A program made the position numbers and the translations under genes. This document shows, in pieces, positions 1-8,775 of a DNA stretch of 38,087 nt. Location of the stretch: the NCBI GenBank assembly GCA_009785865.1, contig WQVL01000018.1, forward strand, positions 1 through 38,087. Reading direction: 5' to 3'. The notes under the pieces are model-generated. The model did no database searches. It was not told the DNA's origin and was given only the letters and a program-made list of their open reading frames with translations. Every line of letters starts with the position of its first letter. Position 1 is the stretch's first letter. This stretch comes from Oscillospiraceae bacterium. Lineage in GTDB: Bacteria; Bacillota; Clostridia; TANB77; CAG-508.

Positions 1-133
1 ATATTTTACCTCCAATGTTAAGCTTCAATCACTTACATTGTACCATAGGTAATCCTATGTGTCTTTTTATTCCGCTATCACGGACACTTAATTTTACTAT
101 TTAGATTTCTCAAAATAAAATTTAAAACATAAT

Positions 134-174
134 AAAACTCTTAACCGCAAACATATCACGGCTAAGAGTTTTTT
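134..174 (-). terminator. Intrinsic terminator of the 187-716 orphan gene
   Basis: An inverted repeat (AAAACTCTTA with its complement) encloses a loop of about 11 bases and is flanked by A and T runs on either side, so it could work in both directions. It lies just 3' of the stop codon of the minus-strand gene ending at 177. Confidence 0.75.
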
Positions 175-176
175 CG

Positions 177-716
177 TCAGTAAACCAGCACAGCAAAAAT
201 ATCATCAACAACAGTAATTTCAACTCCAGGCAAACCTAATCGTTCCCTTTCTCCACTCAGAAAACCCCTTCGTCCTATTGCTCTTCTTTCTGGAACCCAT
301 CTTCCATAGGTCTCAATACTGTGGAATCCTCTTCTTAGTCTAGATGGTATAAATATCCCTTCAGACACTTCAAATGAAATTGCATGTCTAAATAATATTT
401 CTGGACAACCATCAATACGGACATCATGGGGCACGTCAGGCATAATAAATCTTCTGACTGTTCTTGTTTCTCCTGGCCTGATTGTTACTCTCCTACCGAA
501 AGGAGCTGTAAAAATAGCGGGAGGTGTAAGTGATTCTGGAACAATACTTCCAATACTCATGACGATTTCTTCGGCTGTTTGATTTTCGATGGTAAAAGTT
601 ACCCGCTCAAATACAACAGCTAAAACTATTGTTATTGCTAATGTTAGAAGTACAGTTAATGCCAATGTTGCCGTTACAAATATCCTTACTGCTTTTTTGA
701 TTTTTTGGTTTTTCAT
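177..716 (-). CDS. Orphan single-pass membrane protein, extracytoplasmic domain
   Basis: I do not recognise a family. The start is the ATG at 716 (MKNQKIKK), about 9 bases after an AAAAGGAG ribosome site; an ATG further upstream lies before that site. Residues 1-40 are a basic N-terminus followed by a long hydrophobic helix, so the rest (about 140 residues, Arg- and Pro-rich, beta-like) is probably outside the membrane. The gene has its own promoter and terminator. GC content is above that of neighbouring core genes, and the sequence contains an in-frame CGG (GAG CGG GTA) that must be arginine because a +1 step would hit a stop at once. It therefore belongs to the orphan class that uses standard CGG decoding. 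Confidence 0.7.
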   Translation of the reverse strand: MKNQKIKKAVRIFVTATLALTVLLTLAITIVLAVVFERVTFTIENQTAEEIVMSIGSIVPESLTPPAIFTAPFGRRVTIRPGETRTVRRFIMPDVPHDVRIDGCPEILFRHAISFEVSEGIFIPSRLRRGFHSIETYGRWVPERRAIGRRGFLSGERERLGLPGVEITVVDDIFAVLVY

Positions 717-734
717 GTTGCATGTCTCCTTTTG

Positions 735-863
735 GGGCAATTGCCCGAGTTAATATCTATAAAATTCCAGGAGGCAGATTCACTCACGAGGCATGTTCAC
801 TCTACTGGATATTGGTGGGGGTTGTGGTTCAAAAGGCTTTATAATTACAAAGGCTCACGCCTT
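735..863 (-). other. 5' leader with two small hairpins
   Basis: Between the promoter at 877-905 and the start at 716 lies a leader of about 150 bases. It carries a perfect AAGGC/GCCTT hairpin with a 4-base loop (850-863) and a 12-base palindrome GGGCAATTGCCC (735-746) directly upstream of the ribosome site. The palindrome could influence translation; no known riboswitch was recognised. Confidence 0.35.
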
Positions 864-876
864 GGATATTGTCCTA

Positions 877-905
877 ATTATACCATAATTTAGACATTTT
901 TTCAA
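877..905 (-). promoter_or_regulatory. Sigma-A type promoter
   Basis: TTGAAA (900-905), 17-base spacer and TATAAT (877-882), read on the minus strand, positioned to transcribe the orphan membrane protein. Confidence 0.7.
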
Positions 906-928
906 ATATTTGTCATGACGGCAACACA

Positions 929-968
929 CAAAAAACAAGGATACATTAGTGTCTGCACCCTCGTTTTT
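929..968 (-). terminator. Intrinsic terminator of the M20 amidohydrolase
   Basis: On the minus strand AAAAACGAGGG pairs with CCTTGTTTTTT, ending in a T run, seven bases beyond the stop of the gene ending at 975. Confidence 0.7.
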
Positions 969-974
969 ACCATT

Positions 975-2226
975 CTATTTAGCTTGTCTTTCTAGTATTA
1001 TTTTTTCTATAATTTTTGAAGCAATCTCTATATCTTCTATTTCTGCCTCTTCACTTAATTCATGACTCATTCCAGTATTGGGAATGAAGAACACCGCCGC
1101 TCCTTCAGCGCACACTTCATTAAGGTAAGCAGTGTCATGCCCTGCTCCTGACCACATTTCTAGCGCTAGATATTCATTAGCATTTCTTCTAACAACATCA
1201 ACCAGCGTTTCATTTAAGTGAACTGGCTTTCCTTGTTCTAAACGCTCGGTTTGCACTTCAATATTTATAGCCGGCAACCTTCTTTGAACTCTTGAAATCA
1301 ATTCATTCATAAATGTAATCATTAATTTTTCATCTAGTCCACGTGCGGAAACAGTAGTAGAAAGTTTTCCTGGGATTTTATTTATAGAGCTATCTTCTAT
1401 GTCAACAACCCCTATATTGGTTCTTAGCCTATCTTTTATTTCCATTTCTTTTCGTAACCCCATATAGATGTTATATAATTCATTAAATCCGAACTAGAGC
1501 ATCTCTTCTTTGCTCCATTGGAGTAGTTCCATCATGCCCACCGTTTCCAACAAGAGTAAACTTTGTTCTTATAGGCGCTGCTATTGCTGTAACTATACCA
1601 ATCTTATTATCTGACTCAGCTAATATTGGACCTTGTTCTATATGTACTTCTAAAAAGACTGAATAGACAATCTCTCTATCTAAGGGAAGAATATTAATTA
1701 CCTTATTACATTCATCTAGTTTCTCACCATATGTATTCCCTTTCCCATCATCAAAAGAATCAGAAACTATTTGTATATCTCTTAGTTCTTTTAAAGATAA
1801 TTTATTAGCTATATACTTACTACCTAAACAGCTTTTCCCAAAAACACTACTTTCTTCACAAGCAAGAGCCATTACAGCAACGTTTTCTTTAAGTTCACAA
1901 TTTGATTCTTGTAAAGATTTAACAGCAGCCATCCCACAAGTGATTCCTACTAATCCATCGTAATTCCCACCACTTGGCACACTATCAATATGTGACCCCA
2001 CACCTATAACTTTTAATGGCGTATCATTACTCTTGTCTTCATTTTTTGCATACATAATACCATAGATGTTCCCTGCTTCATCAGTTCTAACATCAAGATT
2101 TAATTTTAGCATTTCTTCGATTAGTCTAATTTTAGCTTCAGTTTCTTCAGAAGAAAAAGCTATTCTATTACCAGCTTCTCCAATATATGATAAAAGATAA
2201 TTTATATACTCTCTATCCACTTCCAT
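975..2226 (-). CDS. N-carbamoyl-L-amino-acid hydrolase / allantoate amidohydrolase (M20 family), CGGA site
   Basis: Zn-dependent M20 amidohydrolase of the HyuC/AllC type, which releases carbamoyl or ureido groups in hydantoin or purine breakdown. Seen: the metal-site motif GSHIDSVPSGGNYDGLVG near residue 75, an EE pair (EESS) near 125, HIEQGP near 195, GNGGHDGTTPMEQRRDAL near 235, and GAGHDTAYL and MSHEL near the C-terminus. ATG at 2226 follows AAGGAGG. The zero frame stops after GTT CGG ATT TAA; reading the CGGA at 1488-1491 as one Gly (codon 246) continues as VGFNELYN and gives 416 residues, a normal length. Total length is 3n+1. Substrate cannot be decided between N-carbamoyl amino acids and allantoate. 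Confidence 0.85.
1488..1491 (-). other. CGGA +1 recoding site (Gly) in M20 amidohydrolase
   Basis: GTT-CGGA-TTT; removing the C restores the conserved RDALVGF segment that follows the metal-site motifs. Confidence 0.8.
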
Positions 2227-2367
2227 CGCATGCCTCCTTAAATCTCATAATGCTTAACAAGTAGTTTTCATTATATATTATCCTTTTAACTATCTCAATA
2301 CTTTTCTAAGCCAGCATAAAAAATGATCATGCAAGGCGCAAGATTACTCAAATCATTTAAATATATA

Positions 2368-3467
2368 TTACTTTCTATCCAATATACTTTTAACTATTCC
2401 ATTATCTATGGTTGTAGCAAATATGTTTTTTAGGATTATTAGTATTATTGGTCCTACATACATTCCGAAGAACTCCTATGAGTCTAAATCCCGTATACAT
2501 AGCAATAAGTGTGAAAATTGGATGCACCCCTATTTTAGCTCCTACAATTTTAGGCTCCAGTATTTGCCTTTGAAACATTACAATAACATACAGAATAAAG
2601 AGTCCAATTGCTAAACTAATATCTCCAGTTACTGCAGCAATAATTGCCCAAGGAATCATTATTGTTCCTGCACCCAAGATAGGAAGTGCATCTATTAATC
2701 CTATTCCGAAGTGCAGCTAGAAGCGGATAGTTTATATTAAGTCCTATCAACTGAAGTATATATAGTCCAATTAAAACTATTGTAAATGTAATCAGCACTA
2801 AAGTCATTTCAGCTTTTAAATAGTTTCCTACAGCAGTAGTTATTTCTTTTAAATGCATACTTGTCTTTTTAACCCACTGTTTAGGAAAGTGATGTTCTAC
2901 CTGGTCTAATATATATAATTTGTCTGTACAAATAAAATATGTTGAAAGTATAGTTATAACAATATATATAACTAATATCGGCAGAGAAGTTATTCCTTGA
3001 AGTATCGATGTTAAAAAAGATGTTATCCAACTAGCTACAGTTCCTAACAAGTCATTTGCTCCTGTTTCTAGCATCACTACTACTTGCTGAGGTATATTAA
3101 ACCTATCAAAATTCAAATTGTTAATATATCCTTGAACTTGATAATATATTCTCTCTATATGTATATTTAAAGTTTGGAGCAAATTAGATGCTTCTGTCAC
3201 CGCTCTAATCATTCCCCAAGAAATAAGACCTATTAATATACTAAATATAACTAAAAGTACAATCGTCGCCCCTGTTTTCCTGCTTACTTTAGTTCTAACA
3301 ACTACTGTTTTAATAATAGGTTCTATCATTAAAGAGATAATAAAACCTATTAGAAATGGGATATAGAATATAGCTAGTCTAAATCCTAGCCAAATAAGAA
3401 GAAGAGAAACTGCTAATAGCGCAACCTTTCTAATTACCTTAATACAATACCCCATGTCTACAACCAT
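2368..3467 (-). CDS. AI-2E family transporter (YtvI/PerM-like), two CGGA sites
   Basis: Polytopic membrane protein of the AI-2E exporter/permease family (PF01594), with about eight hydrophobic segments. The GIGLIDALPILGAG and ILEPKIVGAKIGVHP segments are typical of the family's C-terminal half. The zero frame breaks twice, at CTT-CGGA (2705-2708, codon 254) and CTT-CGGA (2464-2467, codon 334). Treating each CGGA as Gly gives an uninterrupted 365-residue protein ending at 2368, the usual length. The total length is 3n+2, as two extra bases predict. ATG at 3467 follows an AAAGGGG ribosome site. The substrate is unknown; family members include Na+/H+ antiporters and sporulation-linked permeases. 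Confidence 0.85.
2464..2467 (-). other. CGGA +1 recoding site (Gly), AI-2E second site
   Basis: GTT CTT-CGGA-ATG; without the C the reading is IGVLGMYVGPI, a typical AI-2E final helix. Confidence 0.8.
2705..2708 (-). other. CGGA +1 recoding site (Gly), AI-2E first site
   Basis: GCA CTT-CGGA-ATA; without the C the reading is LLAALGIGLIDALPILG, the family signature, in register. Confidence 0.85.
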
Positions 3468-3516
3468 AAAATTACCCCTTTGTACATTCTATGTCCACTA
3501 CATATATGTTTATTCT

Positions 3517-3960
3517 TTACTCTGCATGCTTTGCACCATCACCACACTCGCAAATGCCTTTCACTGTTCCTGCTACTATATTCGTATTTACTTCCCTATT
3601 ATTCGCTAAATCTCCCATTGTTATTATTCCTACAATTTGATTTTCTTCAATAACAGGAACTCTCCTTACTTGGCAATCACACATTATTTTGCTCGCTTCT
3701 GACACTTCACTCTCTGGAGTCACATTATATATTCCTGTTGACATTACTTCAGATACAGGAGTAGTAGCCGGATCTTTATTGCATGCAATCGTTCTTAAAA
3801 CCAAATCTCTGTCTGTAACTAGCCCTACAAGTTTCTTGCTTTCATTACAAACTGGTATGCACCCCACATGTTCTTCCATCATTAGTTTGGCTACATCTTT
3901 AATTAACCACTCCGGTTTTACCCAAACTACATTGCTGCTCATACATTCTTTAACTTTCAT
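3517..3960 (-). CDS. CBS-domain pair protein
   Basis: A small cytosolic protein built from two CBS motifs, residues 1-60 (VKECMSSNVVWVKPEW, then GLVTDRDLVLR) and 70-130 (VSEVMSTGIYNVTPESE, then GIITMGDLA). CBS pairs usually bind adenine nucleotides or act as sensors; the target is unknown. I chose ATG at 3960 (MKVKECMSS), preceded by AAAGGTGG; a GTG four codons upstream overlaps the ribosome site. The C-terminal tail ends in a short Cys/Gly/Asp-rich stretch (CECGDGAKHAE). There is no in-frame CGG and no frame break. Confidence 0.85.
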   Translation of the reverse strand: MKVKECMSSNVVWVKPEWLIKDVAKLMMEEHVGCIPVCNESKKLVGLVTDRDLVLRTIACNKDPATTPVSEVMSTGIYNVTPESEVSEASKIMCDCQVRRVPVIEENQIVGIITMGDLANNREVNTNIVAGTVKGICECGDGAKHAE

Positions 3961-4040
3961 TATCTTTTCCACCTTTCAATTTCTAGAATATACTTTTTAT
4001 AGCTTCCATATTCTTTCCAATTACTAAAAAAGTATACAAA

Positions 4041-4084
4041 AAAACAGGAAAGCGTTTGCTATACGCAAACACTTCCTGTTTTTT
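4041..4084 (-). terminator. Intrinsic terminator (bidirectional)
   Basis: Long near-perfect hairpin with AACAGGAAG and GCGTTTGC arms, loop TATA, and A/T runs on both sides. It ends the orphan gene at 4103 and could also act on plus-strand transcripts. Confidence 0.85.
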
Positions 4085-4102
4085 AACGGTTGATGCAACC
4101 AT

Positions 4103-4405
4103 TTACTTGTCAGACACATCTTTATCCAATGAGCCACCACCACCCACTGAAGCCACAGCACGCATCATCCCATTGGGGACATTCCATCTTGTGCCATCCT
4201 CATAGATTACAGTGGTTTGGCTTGGCTCAACTCCAACGTGCTTAGCCAAGTCTTCTTCTGATGCAGGAAAGTATTTTTCTACCTTCTTAAGAATCCAGAA
4301 AATAAAACGCCCTAATTTCCCTGACATACGAAGTTTCATAGTGTAAACTCCACCATACCGGGAAGTTGTATTGCTGAAATCCAAGTAATTTACCTGGCCG
4401 GGCAT
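4103..4405 (-). CDS. Orphan small protein, 5' end unclear
   Basis: Family not recognised. The reading frame extends upstream of the ATG at 4405 through about 33 protein-like codons (including WPKFGSHREVQEF) to a stop near 4501, but has no start codon there. A good GGAGG followed by ATGATG near 4480 is in another frame. Either one base was lost close to the start, or translation begins at ATG-GCC-AAA-ATT followed by CGGA near 4446-4449 and makes a +1 step. The gene contains TCC CGG TAT, which must be read as Arg because a +1 step quickly stops. The C-terminal half has DGTRWNVPNGMMRAVASVGG. Confidence 0.5.
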   Translation of the reverse strand: MPGQVNYLDFSNTTSRYGGVYTMKLRMSGKLGRFIFWILKKVEKYFPASEEDLAKHVGVEPSQTTVIYEDGTRWNVPNGMMRAVASVGGGGSLDKDVSDK

Positions 4406-4604
4406 CTCTTGGCTTTCACTGAACTCTTGGACCTCACGATGTGATCCGAATTTTGGCCATTTGCTGTTGCTGTCATCATTGTCTTGCCTCCGTTATCAAA
4501 TTAGAAGTGCTCGGACTTCTTATCTTAATTTTACCATATTTTATACATTTTTTCAATTTTTTTAGTCATATTGGTTCGTTTTCATGAAACTTATTATATA
4601 GAGC

Positions 4605-4629
4605 AAAAACGGGTATACCTTCCCGTTTT
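4605..4629 (-). terminator. Intrinsic terminator of the coat-like gene
   Basis: AAAACGGG / CCCGTTTTT hairpin on the minus strand with an 8-base loop, 20 bases after the stop at 4649. Confidence 0.75.
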
Positions 4630-4648
4630 CATCTATTCCTAAACTATT

Positions 4649-5221
4649 TTAATAGAATTCACCAAATCCTAGTTCTGACATTCTATAGTGCGGTCTTCTT
4701 GGTCTGCCAGGACGGCAATGGCAAGGCCTACCAGGGCGACAATGACAGGGTCTATAATGAGGAGGAAATCCTCCCGGTCTAAGAAGGTCTCGTACAAGCA
4801 GAACTTTTATAAAATCCTGTAGCAAGAAATTACGATTCCTTGTTTCTGTGCTTGCTTCTCCTTCTTTTACATTTGGATTTTTAACATCTCCATTCCTCAT
4901 TAGATTGTCTTTTACATTCATTACTTCTTCTGGCTCCATATTACTATATACTTCAGTTACCATATCATCTAGCACTTCTCTTGTAATTCTTCTATGCCTG
5001 TATTGATTACAGGTTCTACGCACCATAGGATACATTATTCTATACACTTCTGGATACATATCATTTAGCTCATCCATTTCTGGGGCATAACTAGGCATTT
5101 CATGTTCTCCTTCATATGTATGATGCATTTCTTGTGCTCCTCCACAGCCAGGACACATATCATGTGGCATGTGATGATGTACCATGTCTCCCATATAATC
5201 ACCATAATTTCGATAATTCAT
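4649..5221 (-). CDS. Putative spore-coat-associated protein
   Basis: A 190-residue protein, probably a sporulation structural protein, inferred from composition and architecture only. The N-terminus is rich in Met, His and Tyr and has a CPGCGG motif (residues 23-28). The middle has DMYPEVYRIMYPMVRRTC, a pattern I associate with coat-like proteins of Clostridia. The C-terminus is a Pro/Arg/Gly/His repeat, RPCHCRPGRP, repeated twice. ATG at 5221 follows GGAGG. It is monocistronic with its own terminator. There is no in-frame CGG: its many arginines near the C-terminus use AGA, AGG and CGT/CGC codons. Confidence 0.55.
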   Translation of the reverse strand: MNYRNYGDYMGDMVHHHMPHDMCPGCGGAQEMHHTYEGEHEMPSYAPEMDELNDMYPEVYRIMYPMVRRTCNQYRHRRITREVLDDMVTEVYSNMEPEEVMNVKDNLMRNGDVKNPNVKEGEASTETRNRNFLLQDFIKVLLVRDLLRPGGFPPHYRPCHCRPGRPCHCRPGRPRRPHYRMSELGFGEFY

Positions 5222-5318
5222 TTATCAAACCTCCATATCATATTTTGTTCTATACAATATATGTTGGTTTTTTGAGTTTAGACACAAATAATTACGAAAA
5301 AAGAAGTACAAGCACACA

Positions 5319-5340
5319 AAAAGCGCCATTACGGCGCCTT
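5319..5340 (-). terminator. Intrinsic terminator of the Cys-rich orphan
   Basis: AGGCGCC / GGCGCTT hairpin with a 5-base loop followed by TTTTTG on the minus strand, downstream of the stop at 5377. Confidence 0.8.
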
Positions 5341-5376
5341 CTGCTTATATCTTATTACATTTCGTTGCTGTTTTAC

Positions 5377-5847
5377 TTAACTACCGAAACATTTATGCAT
5401 ACAACAAAGTGCTGCTGCCTGATAGTTCCTGACCGGACAGCCTTCACTCCGCCTGCTAGGACACATATCACAATAGTTACGTTTTTCTAACTTTTCTGTG
5501 TATTCTTTTAACTTGTCAACTACAGCTTGTGCGCTGTGATTTTTCAAGTGAGTAGCATATCCTGTGGTTTTTGTTCCCACTTTAACATATACAAGATAAT
5601 TTGCACATGCAATTGGTCCAGCCCATTCAATAGGACACTCCTCAGTATAGTCGCATACACTGCACGGATTAACTGCGTTTGATACCTGCGGCATCTTCTT
5701 TGCGACCAAGTATTCTTCGAGGCTATCGGCCTCTCCTTTGCTAAGGGTTCCCAGGTAAGTTCTCGTACCAATCTGAACGGCTACTTTAACCCGTTCCTCT
5801 ACTACTGCTTTGACGCAGATTGCGTCATTTCCTGCTGTGTTAGTCAT
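5377..5847 (-). CDS. Orphan Cys-rich protein, probably metal-binding
   Basis: A 156-residue protein of unknown family. The start is the ATG at 5847 (MTNTAGNDAI), 11 bases after AAAGGAG; further upstream the frame runs into the promoter. Two cysteine clusters, around residues 62-82 (CSVCDYTEECP) and 129-153 (CDMCPSRRSEGCP, then CCMHKC), suggest zinc or Fe-S binding. It has a strong promoter and a terminator of its own. It uses CGG as Arg twice (GAA CGG GTT and AGG CGG AGT); +1 reading would stop at once in the first case and destroy the Cys pattern in the second. Confidence 0.65.
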   Translation of the reverse strand: MTNTAGNDAICVKAVVEERVKVAVQIGTRTYLGTLSKGEADSLEEYLVAKKMPQVSNAVNPCSVCDYTEECPIEWAGPIACANYLVYVKVGTKTTGYATHLKNHSAQAVVDKLKEYTEKLEKRNYCDMCPSRRSEGCPVRNYQAAALCCMHKCFGS

Positions 5848-5904
5848 AGCTAACAACACTCCTTTAAGATATATTGTACACGGTACTACTACCGATACCA
5901 CACC

Positions 5905-5933
5905 ATTTTATCAGAAAACATATTTTTTGTCAA
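5905..5933 (-). promoter_or_regulatory. Strong sigma-A promoter
   Basis: TTGACA (5928-5933), 17-base spacer, TAAAAT (5905-5910) on the minus strand, upstream of the Cys-rich orphan. Confidence 0.8.
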
Positions 5934-5954
5934 TCTGTGCACTCTTACTCTAAG

Positions 5955-7356
5955 CTAGATTTGCATAGCAAAAGACTTAAAGCAATCTCCTCTTTCTTCA
6001 AAGTTTTTAAACATATCAAAACTTGCACTTGCCGGGGAAAATAGGACTACCTCATTTTCTTTTGCTAGTTCCTTTGCTTTATATACAGCCTCTTCAAGTG
6101 TACTTACATTATGTATTTCCACTGTATGTTCTGTATTTCTTTCTAACTCTCTTCTAACTACTGCTTCTATTTTAGGTGCAGTTTGACCGGAGTAATATTA
6201 AGTTATGAACTTTCTCTACAAGAAGTCCTGCTAATGGTTCGTAATCTAATTTCTTATCATATCCACCCGCAATTAGAGTAATAGGTTCATTAAAGCTTTT
6301 TAGTCCCGCCACAGTTCTAGTAGGGCTTGTTGCAATCGAATCATTGTACCATCTAACTCCATCTATCTCTTTAACAAACTCTAATCTATGTTGAACACCT
6401 GTAAAGTTCTTTAACACTTCCATTTGTACTTCTATTGATACCAACGAGCTTGTAGCAGCTATAGCAGCAGATGCATTTTCGAAATTATGTACTCCCTTTA
6501 AATTCATATGCTTTACATTTATTATATGTCTTCTTAAATTATCTTCACATATCTTTATAGTTCCATCATCTAGAATAACGCCATCAGACAGCTTAGTTTT
6601 TCTACTGAAATACACCGCTTTACCTTTAGCACTTTTATCAAAGTTTCTAGTTATTTCATTATCATGATTTAAAACTACAATTCCATTTTCATCTTGAGTC
6701 TTAAATATATTTGATTTTGCATCTATATATTCTTCATAAGAAGTATGTACATCTAAGTGGTTTGGTGAAATATTTGTAACTACTGCTATATCTGGGCTAA
6801 CTTTCATATCCATTAATTGAAAGCTACTAAGCTCTAGTACAGCTATTGTATCTTCATTCATTTCATCTACTTTTGTAAACAAAGGAATTCCTATGTTTCC
6901 TCCTAAATAGCATTCATGTCCTTGTTTTTGTATCATTTCATATATTAAGCTTGTAGTGGTGGTTTTACCATCACTACCAGTAATGCCTATTGTTTTACCT
7001 GGAAACAGTTCTAAAAACATTTCTATCTCAGAAGTAATTATCGCTCCTCTATTTGATTCTGCTACTAATTCTGGCAAGTTAGGCATACAAGAAGGACTAC
7101 GAAATACTAAATCAAATCCTACAAGTTTTGACAAATAGTTTTCACCGAAAACAAATTTTATTTCATACCTATAAATCTTATCTAGAATTTCTTTATCTAA
7201 GCTTTCAACATCTTTGTTGTCAAAGACTGTAATTTCGCTTCCTAAATCATGCAAATAGTCTAATAGTGGTGCATTGCTTATCCCTAGTCCTATTATAGCT
7301 ACTTTTCTTCCTTTTAAGTAATTATTGAATTCTTCTAATTTCTTATTTCTATACAT
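5955..7356 (-). CDS. murD: UDP-N-acetylmuramoylalanine--D-glutamate ligase, CGGT site
   Basis: MurD adds D-Glu to UDP-MurNAc-L-Ala in the cytoplasm, an essential peptidoglycan step. Seen: N-terminal nucleotide-binding [13 protein letters not shown], the ATP-binding motif [14 protein letters not shown] near 115, [10 protein letters not shown] near 190, and [24 protein letters not shown] near 330. ATG at 7356 follows AGGTGG. The zero frame stops shortly after TTA CTC CGG TCA. Reading CGGT (6186-6189, codon 390) as Gly gives [19 protein letters not shown] and a further 77 residues with the typical C-terminal [17 protein letters not shown]. The result is 466 residues, a normal length; total 3n+1. 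No other division genes are adjacent. Confidence 0.93.
6186..6189 (-). other. CGGT +1 recoding site (Gly) in murD
   Basis: TTA CTC-CGGT-CAA; the Gly lies in the conserved LLG segment before the last MurD helix. Without the shift the protein loses its substrate-binding C-terminal end. Confidence 0.85.
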
Positions 7357-7497
7357 ATTAAATACCACCTATCTCTGTATTCATTTTATTATATTTCTTT
7401 TGTATAGTTCCAATCTTAAGCTATTATATATTATTTTGAATATTTTTTCTAGCTTCTGAAAATAATATTCGTATATATATTTTGGAGGTGGATAATA

Positions 7498-7614
7498 ATG
7501 GGAGATAAAAACGAAAAGAAAGCAAAGAAAAACAAAGGCAACGCTGGTAATAGCAAAGGAGAAAGAATAGACAATAACAACAACAGTAATCCAGAAGATA
7601 AAAACTGCAAATAA
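7498..7614 (+). CDS. Tiny Lys/Asn-rich hydrophilic protein (38 aa)
   Basis: ATG at 7498 follows a perfect TTGGAGGTGG ribosome site; the 38-residue product is strongly hydrophilic (Lys, Asn, Asp, Glu), has no membrane segment and ends in Cys-Lys. A strong terminator follows 15 bases later. The composition resembles small spore or nucleic-acid-associated proteins, but no family can be assigned. It is one of the few plus-strand genes here. Confidence 0.55.
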   Translation: MGDKNEKKAKKNKGNAGNSKGERIDNNNNSNPEDKNCK

Positions 7615-7629
7615 GGAAATCAGATACTG

Positions 7630-7672
7630 TTTGCAAAGCCGGTTTTGAACCGGCTTTGCAAACTATCATTTT
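7630..7672 (+). terminator. Strong intrinsic terminator
   Basis: Perfect 15-bp stem (TTTGCAAAGCCGGTT and its complement, 3-base loop) followed by a T-rich tail with TTTTTT. Confidence 0.9.
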
Positions 7673-7704
7673 TTATTAAATATCCCCGCAGGCAAATCAA
7701 GAAA

Positions 7705-7733
7705 TAGACTTTTATGGAAAAATGTAGTATAAT
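7705..7733 (+). promoter_or_regulatory. Promoter of the orphan lipoprotein
   Basis: TAGACT (7705-7710), 17 bases, TATAAT (7728-7733). A leader of about 110 bases follows with CCACC/GGTGG and TATGG/CCATA pairing segments (7750-7790). Confidence 0.6.
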
Positions 7734-7854
7734 TAAAGGAGTTAAAGTCCACCATTATACTTTAGGTGGCTATGGTTGCCATTGGCCATAAAATTAAGAA
7801 TTCCTAAGCACAAACAAAAACAAACAATATTAACCCAAATGGGGAGGAATTAAA

Positions 7855-8442
7855 ATGAAAAAAATCATGACATTGGTAATTCTAGTTGTAGCTGCAATGA
7901 TGTTTGCCGGATGCGGCAGGGACAACAATGATGAGCAAGTTGTAATTCTTACACAGGCCGAATACGACGCCCTGCAAGCGCGTCTCGCGGAAGCGGAAGC
8001 GCAAGCGGAACTGCAAGATATACGGCAGCAGCTTGCTGAAGTCACACGTCTAACATGGGCGCCGAATGCGGATACCCGAGATGGTCGTCCGTTAGAAACC
8101 GATGCGGGCATAATTTTTACTACGTCATCTAATCACAGCATCGGGCCCGAGAATCGTGGAGACTTTGTGTTCATGAGGATGTGGAAGTACACGGAAGGAG
8201 AATTAGAAACTCTAGAAGGTGATTGGGAATTGTTTTCCAGTCACGAAATAATTCGTGTACGCTTTTTCACCTATACGGGTGACATCATTGGGACACAACA
8301 AGTGCATGGCTTCTCCATAATTATCGATAGCGACATGAATTTGGAGCTACAAAACGGCACAGCACTTCACAAAGTAGTAGTGTACGTTAGAGGCGATGAT
8401 GGCCGGATGTATTCCGCCGAGTTCGCCCGAAGCGGTAAATAA
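7855..8442 (+). CDS. Orphan lipoprotein with coiled coil
   Basis: A 195-residue exported lipoprotein: basic MKK start, hydrophobic core, and lipobox FAGC with the Cys at residue 21. Then comes an Ala/Glu-rich coiled coil (about residues 33-65, ALQARLAEAEAQAEL) and a beta-rich domain of about 120 residues, perhaps FxLYD-like in its cell-surface role, though I cannot name a family. The ribosome site is GGGGAGG, 7 bases upstream. The promoter and terminator are its own. It has two in-frame CGG codons read as Arg (ATA CGG CAG in the coiled coil; GGC CGG ATG near the end); +1 reading at the first breaks the heptads and soon stops. Confidence 0.75.
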   Translation: MKKIMTLVILVVAAMMFAGCGRDNNDEQVVILTQAEYDALQARLAEAEAQAELQDIRQQLAEVTRLTWAPNADTRDGRPLETDAGIIFTTSSNHSIGPENRGDFVFMRMWKYTEGELETLEGDWELFSSHEIIRVRFFTYTGDIIGTQQVHGFSIIIDSDMNLELQNGTALHKVVVYVRGDDGRMYSAEFARSGK

Positions 8443-8470
8443 AACTGAATAGCAACTACGGAAGAACTTT

Positions 8471-8507
8471 TCCCCACACACAATGGCACGTGTGGGGGAT
8501 TTTTTTG
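8471..8507 (+). terminator. Intrinsic terminator of the orphan lipoprotein
   Basis: CCCCACAC / GTGTGGGG stem with a 10-base loop followed by ATTTTTTT. Confidence 0.85.
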
Positions 8508-8553
8508 TAAAATTGAATCTGTATACCAACTTCCCAAATTTATTTTAAACCCC

Positions 8554-8670
8554 TTGATATATGATACTATAGATGAATTGCTTTGTAATGAGTTTCAAAA
8601 AGAATACTACAAACAACTTAGAGAATTTCTGAAAGAAGATTATAGGACTACTACGATTTACTCGTATTAA
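8554..8670 (+). pseudogene. Relic of uracil-DNA glycosylase (ung) 5' end
   Basis: An open frame without its own start reads DELLCNEFQKEYYKQL and then REFLKEDYRTTTIYSY before a stop. This matches the N-terminal pattern of family-1 uracil-DNA glycosylases (LL..EF.K.Y...L..FL..EY....IYP). The catalytic GQDPYH motif and everything after it are missing, so it is a short remnant. With its flanks it is most of the 333-base gap between the two plus-strand orphans; the rest is a terminator at 8471 and a promoter at 8687. Confidence 0.6.
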
Positions 8671-8686
8671 ATATCCCTACAACACA

Positions 8687-8715
8687 TTGAATTTAATGAC
8701 AAAACGTGGTAAAAT
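8687..8715 (+). promoter_or_regulatory. Promoter of the 120-aa orphan
   Basis: TTGAAT (8687-8692), 17-base spacer, TAAAAT (8710-8715). A TGATAC/GTATCA hairpin follows in the leader. Confidence 0.6.
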
Positions 8716-8775
8716 ATATATAAGCTGACAAGTTTTTATGATACAGTAGTTTTTCGTATCAGTCAGTGAAAAGTC

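Noticed and set aside
177-740. CGG at the end of the first hydrophobic segment as a +1 site
   Set aside because: GAG CGG GTA gives an immediate TAA with +1, so Arg reading is required there.
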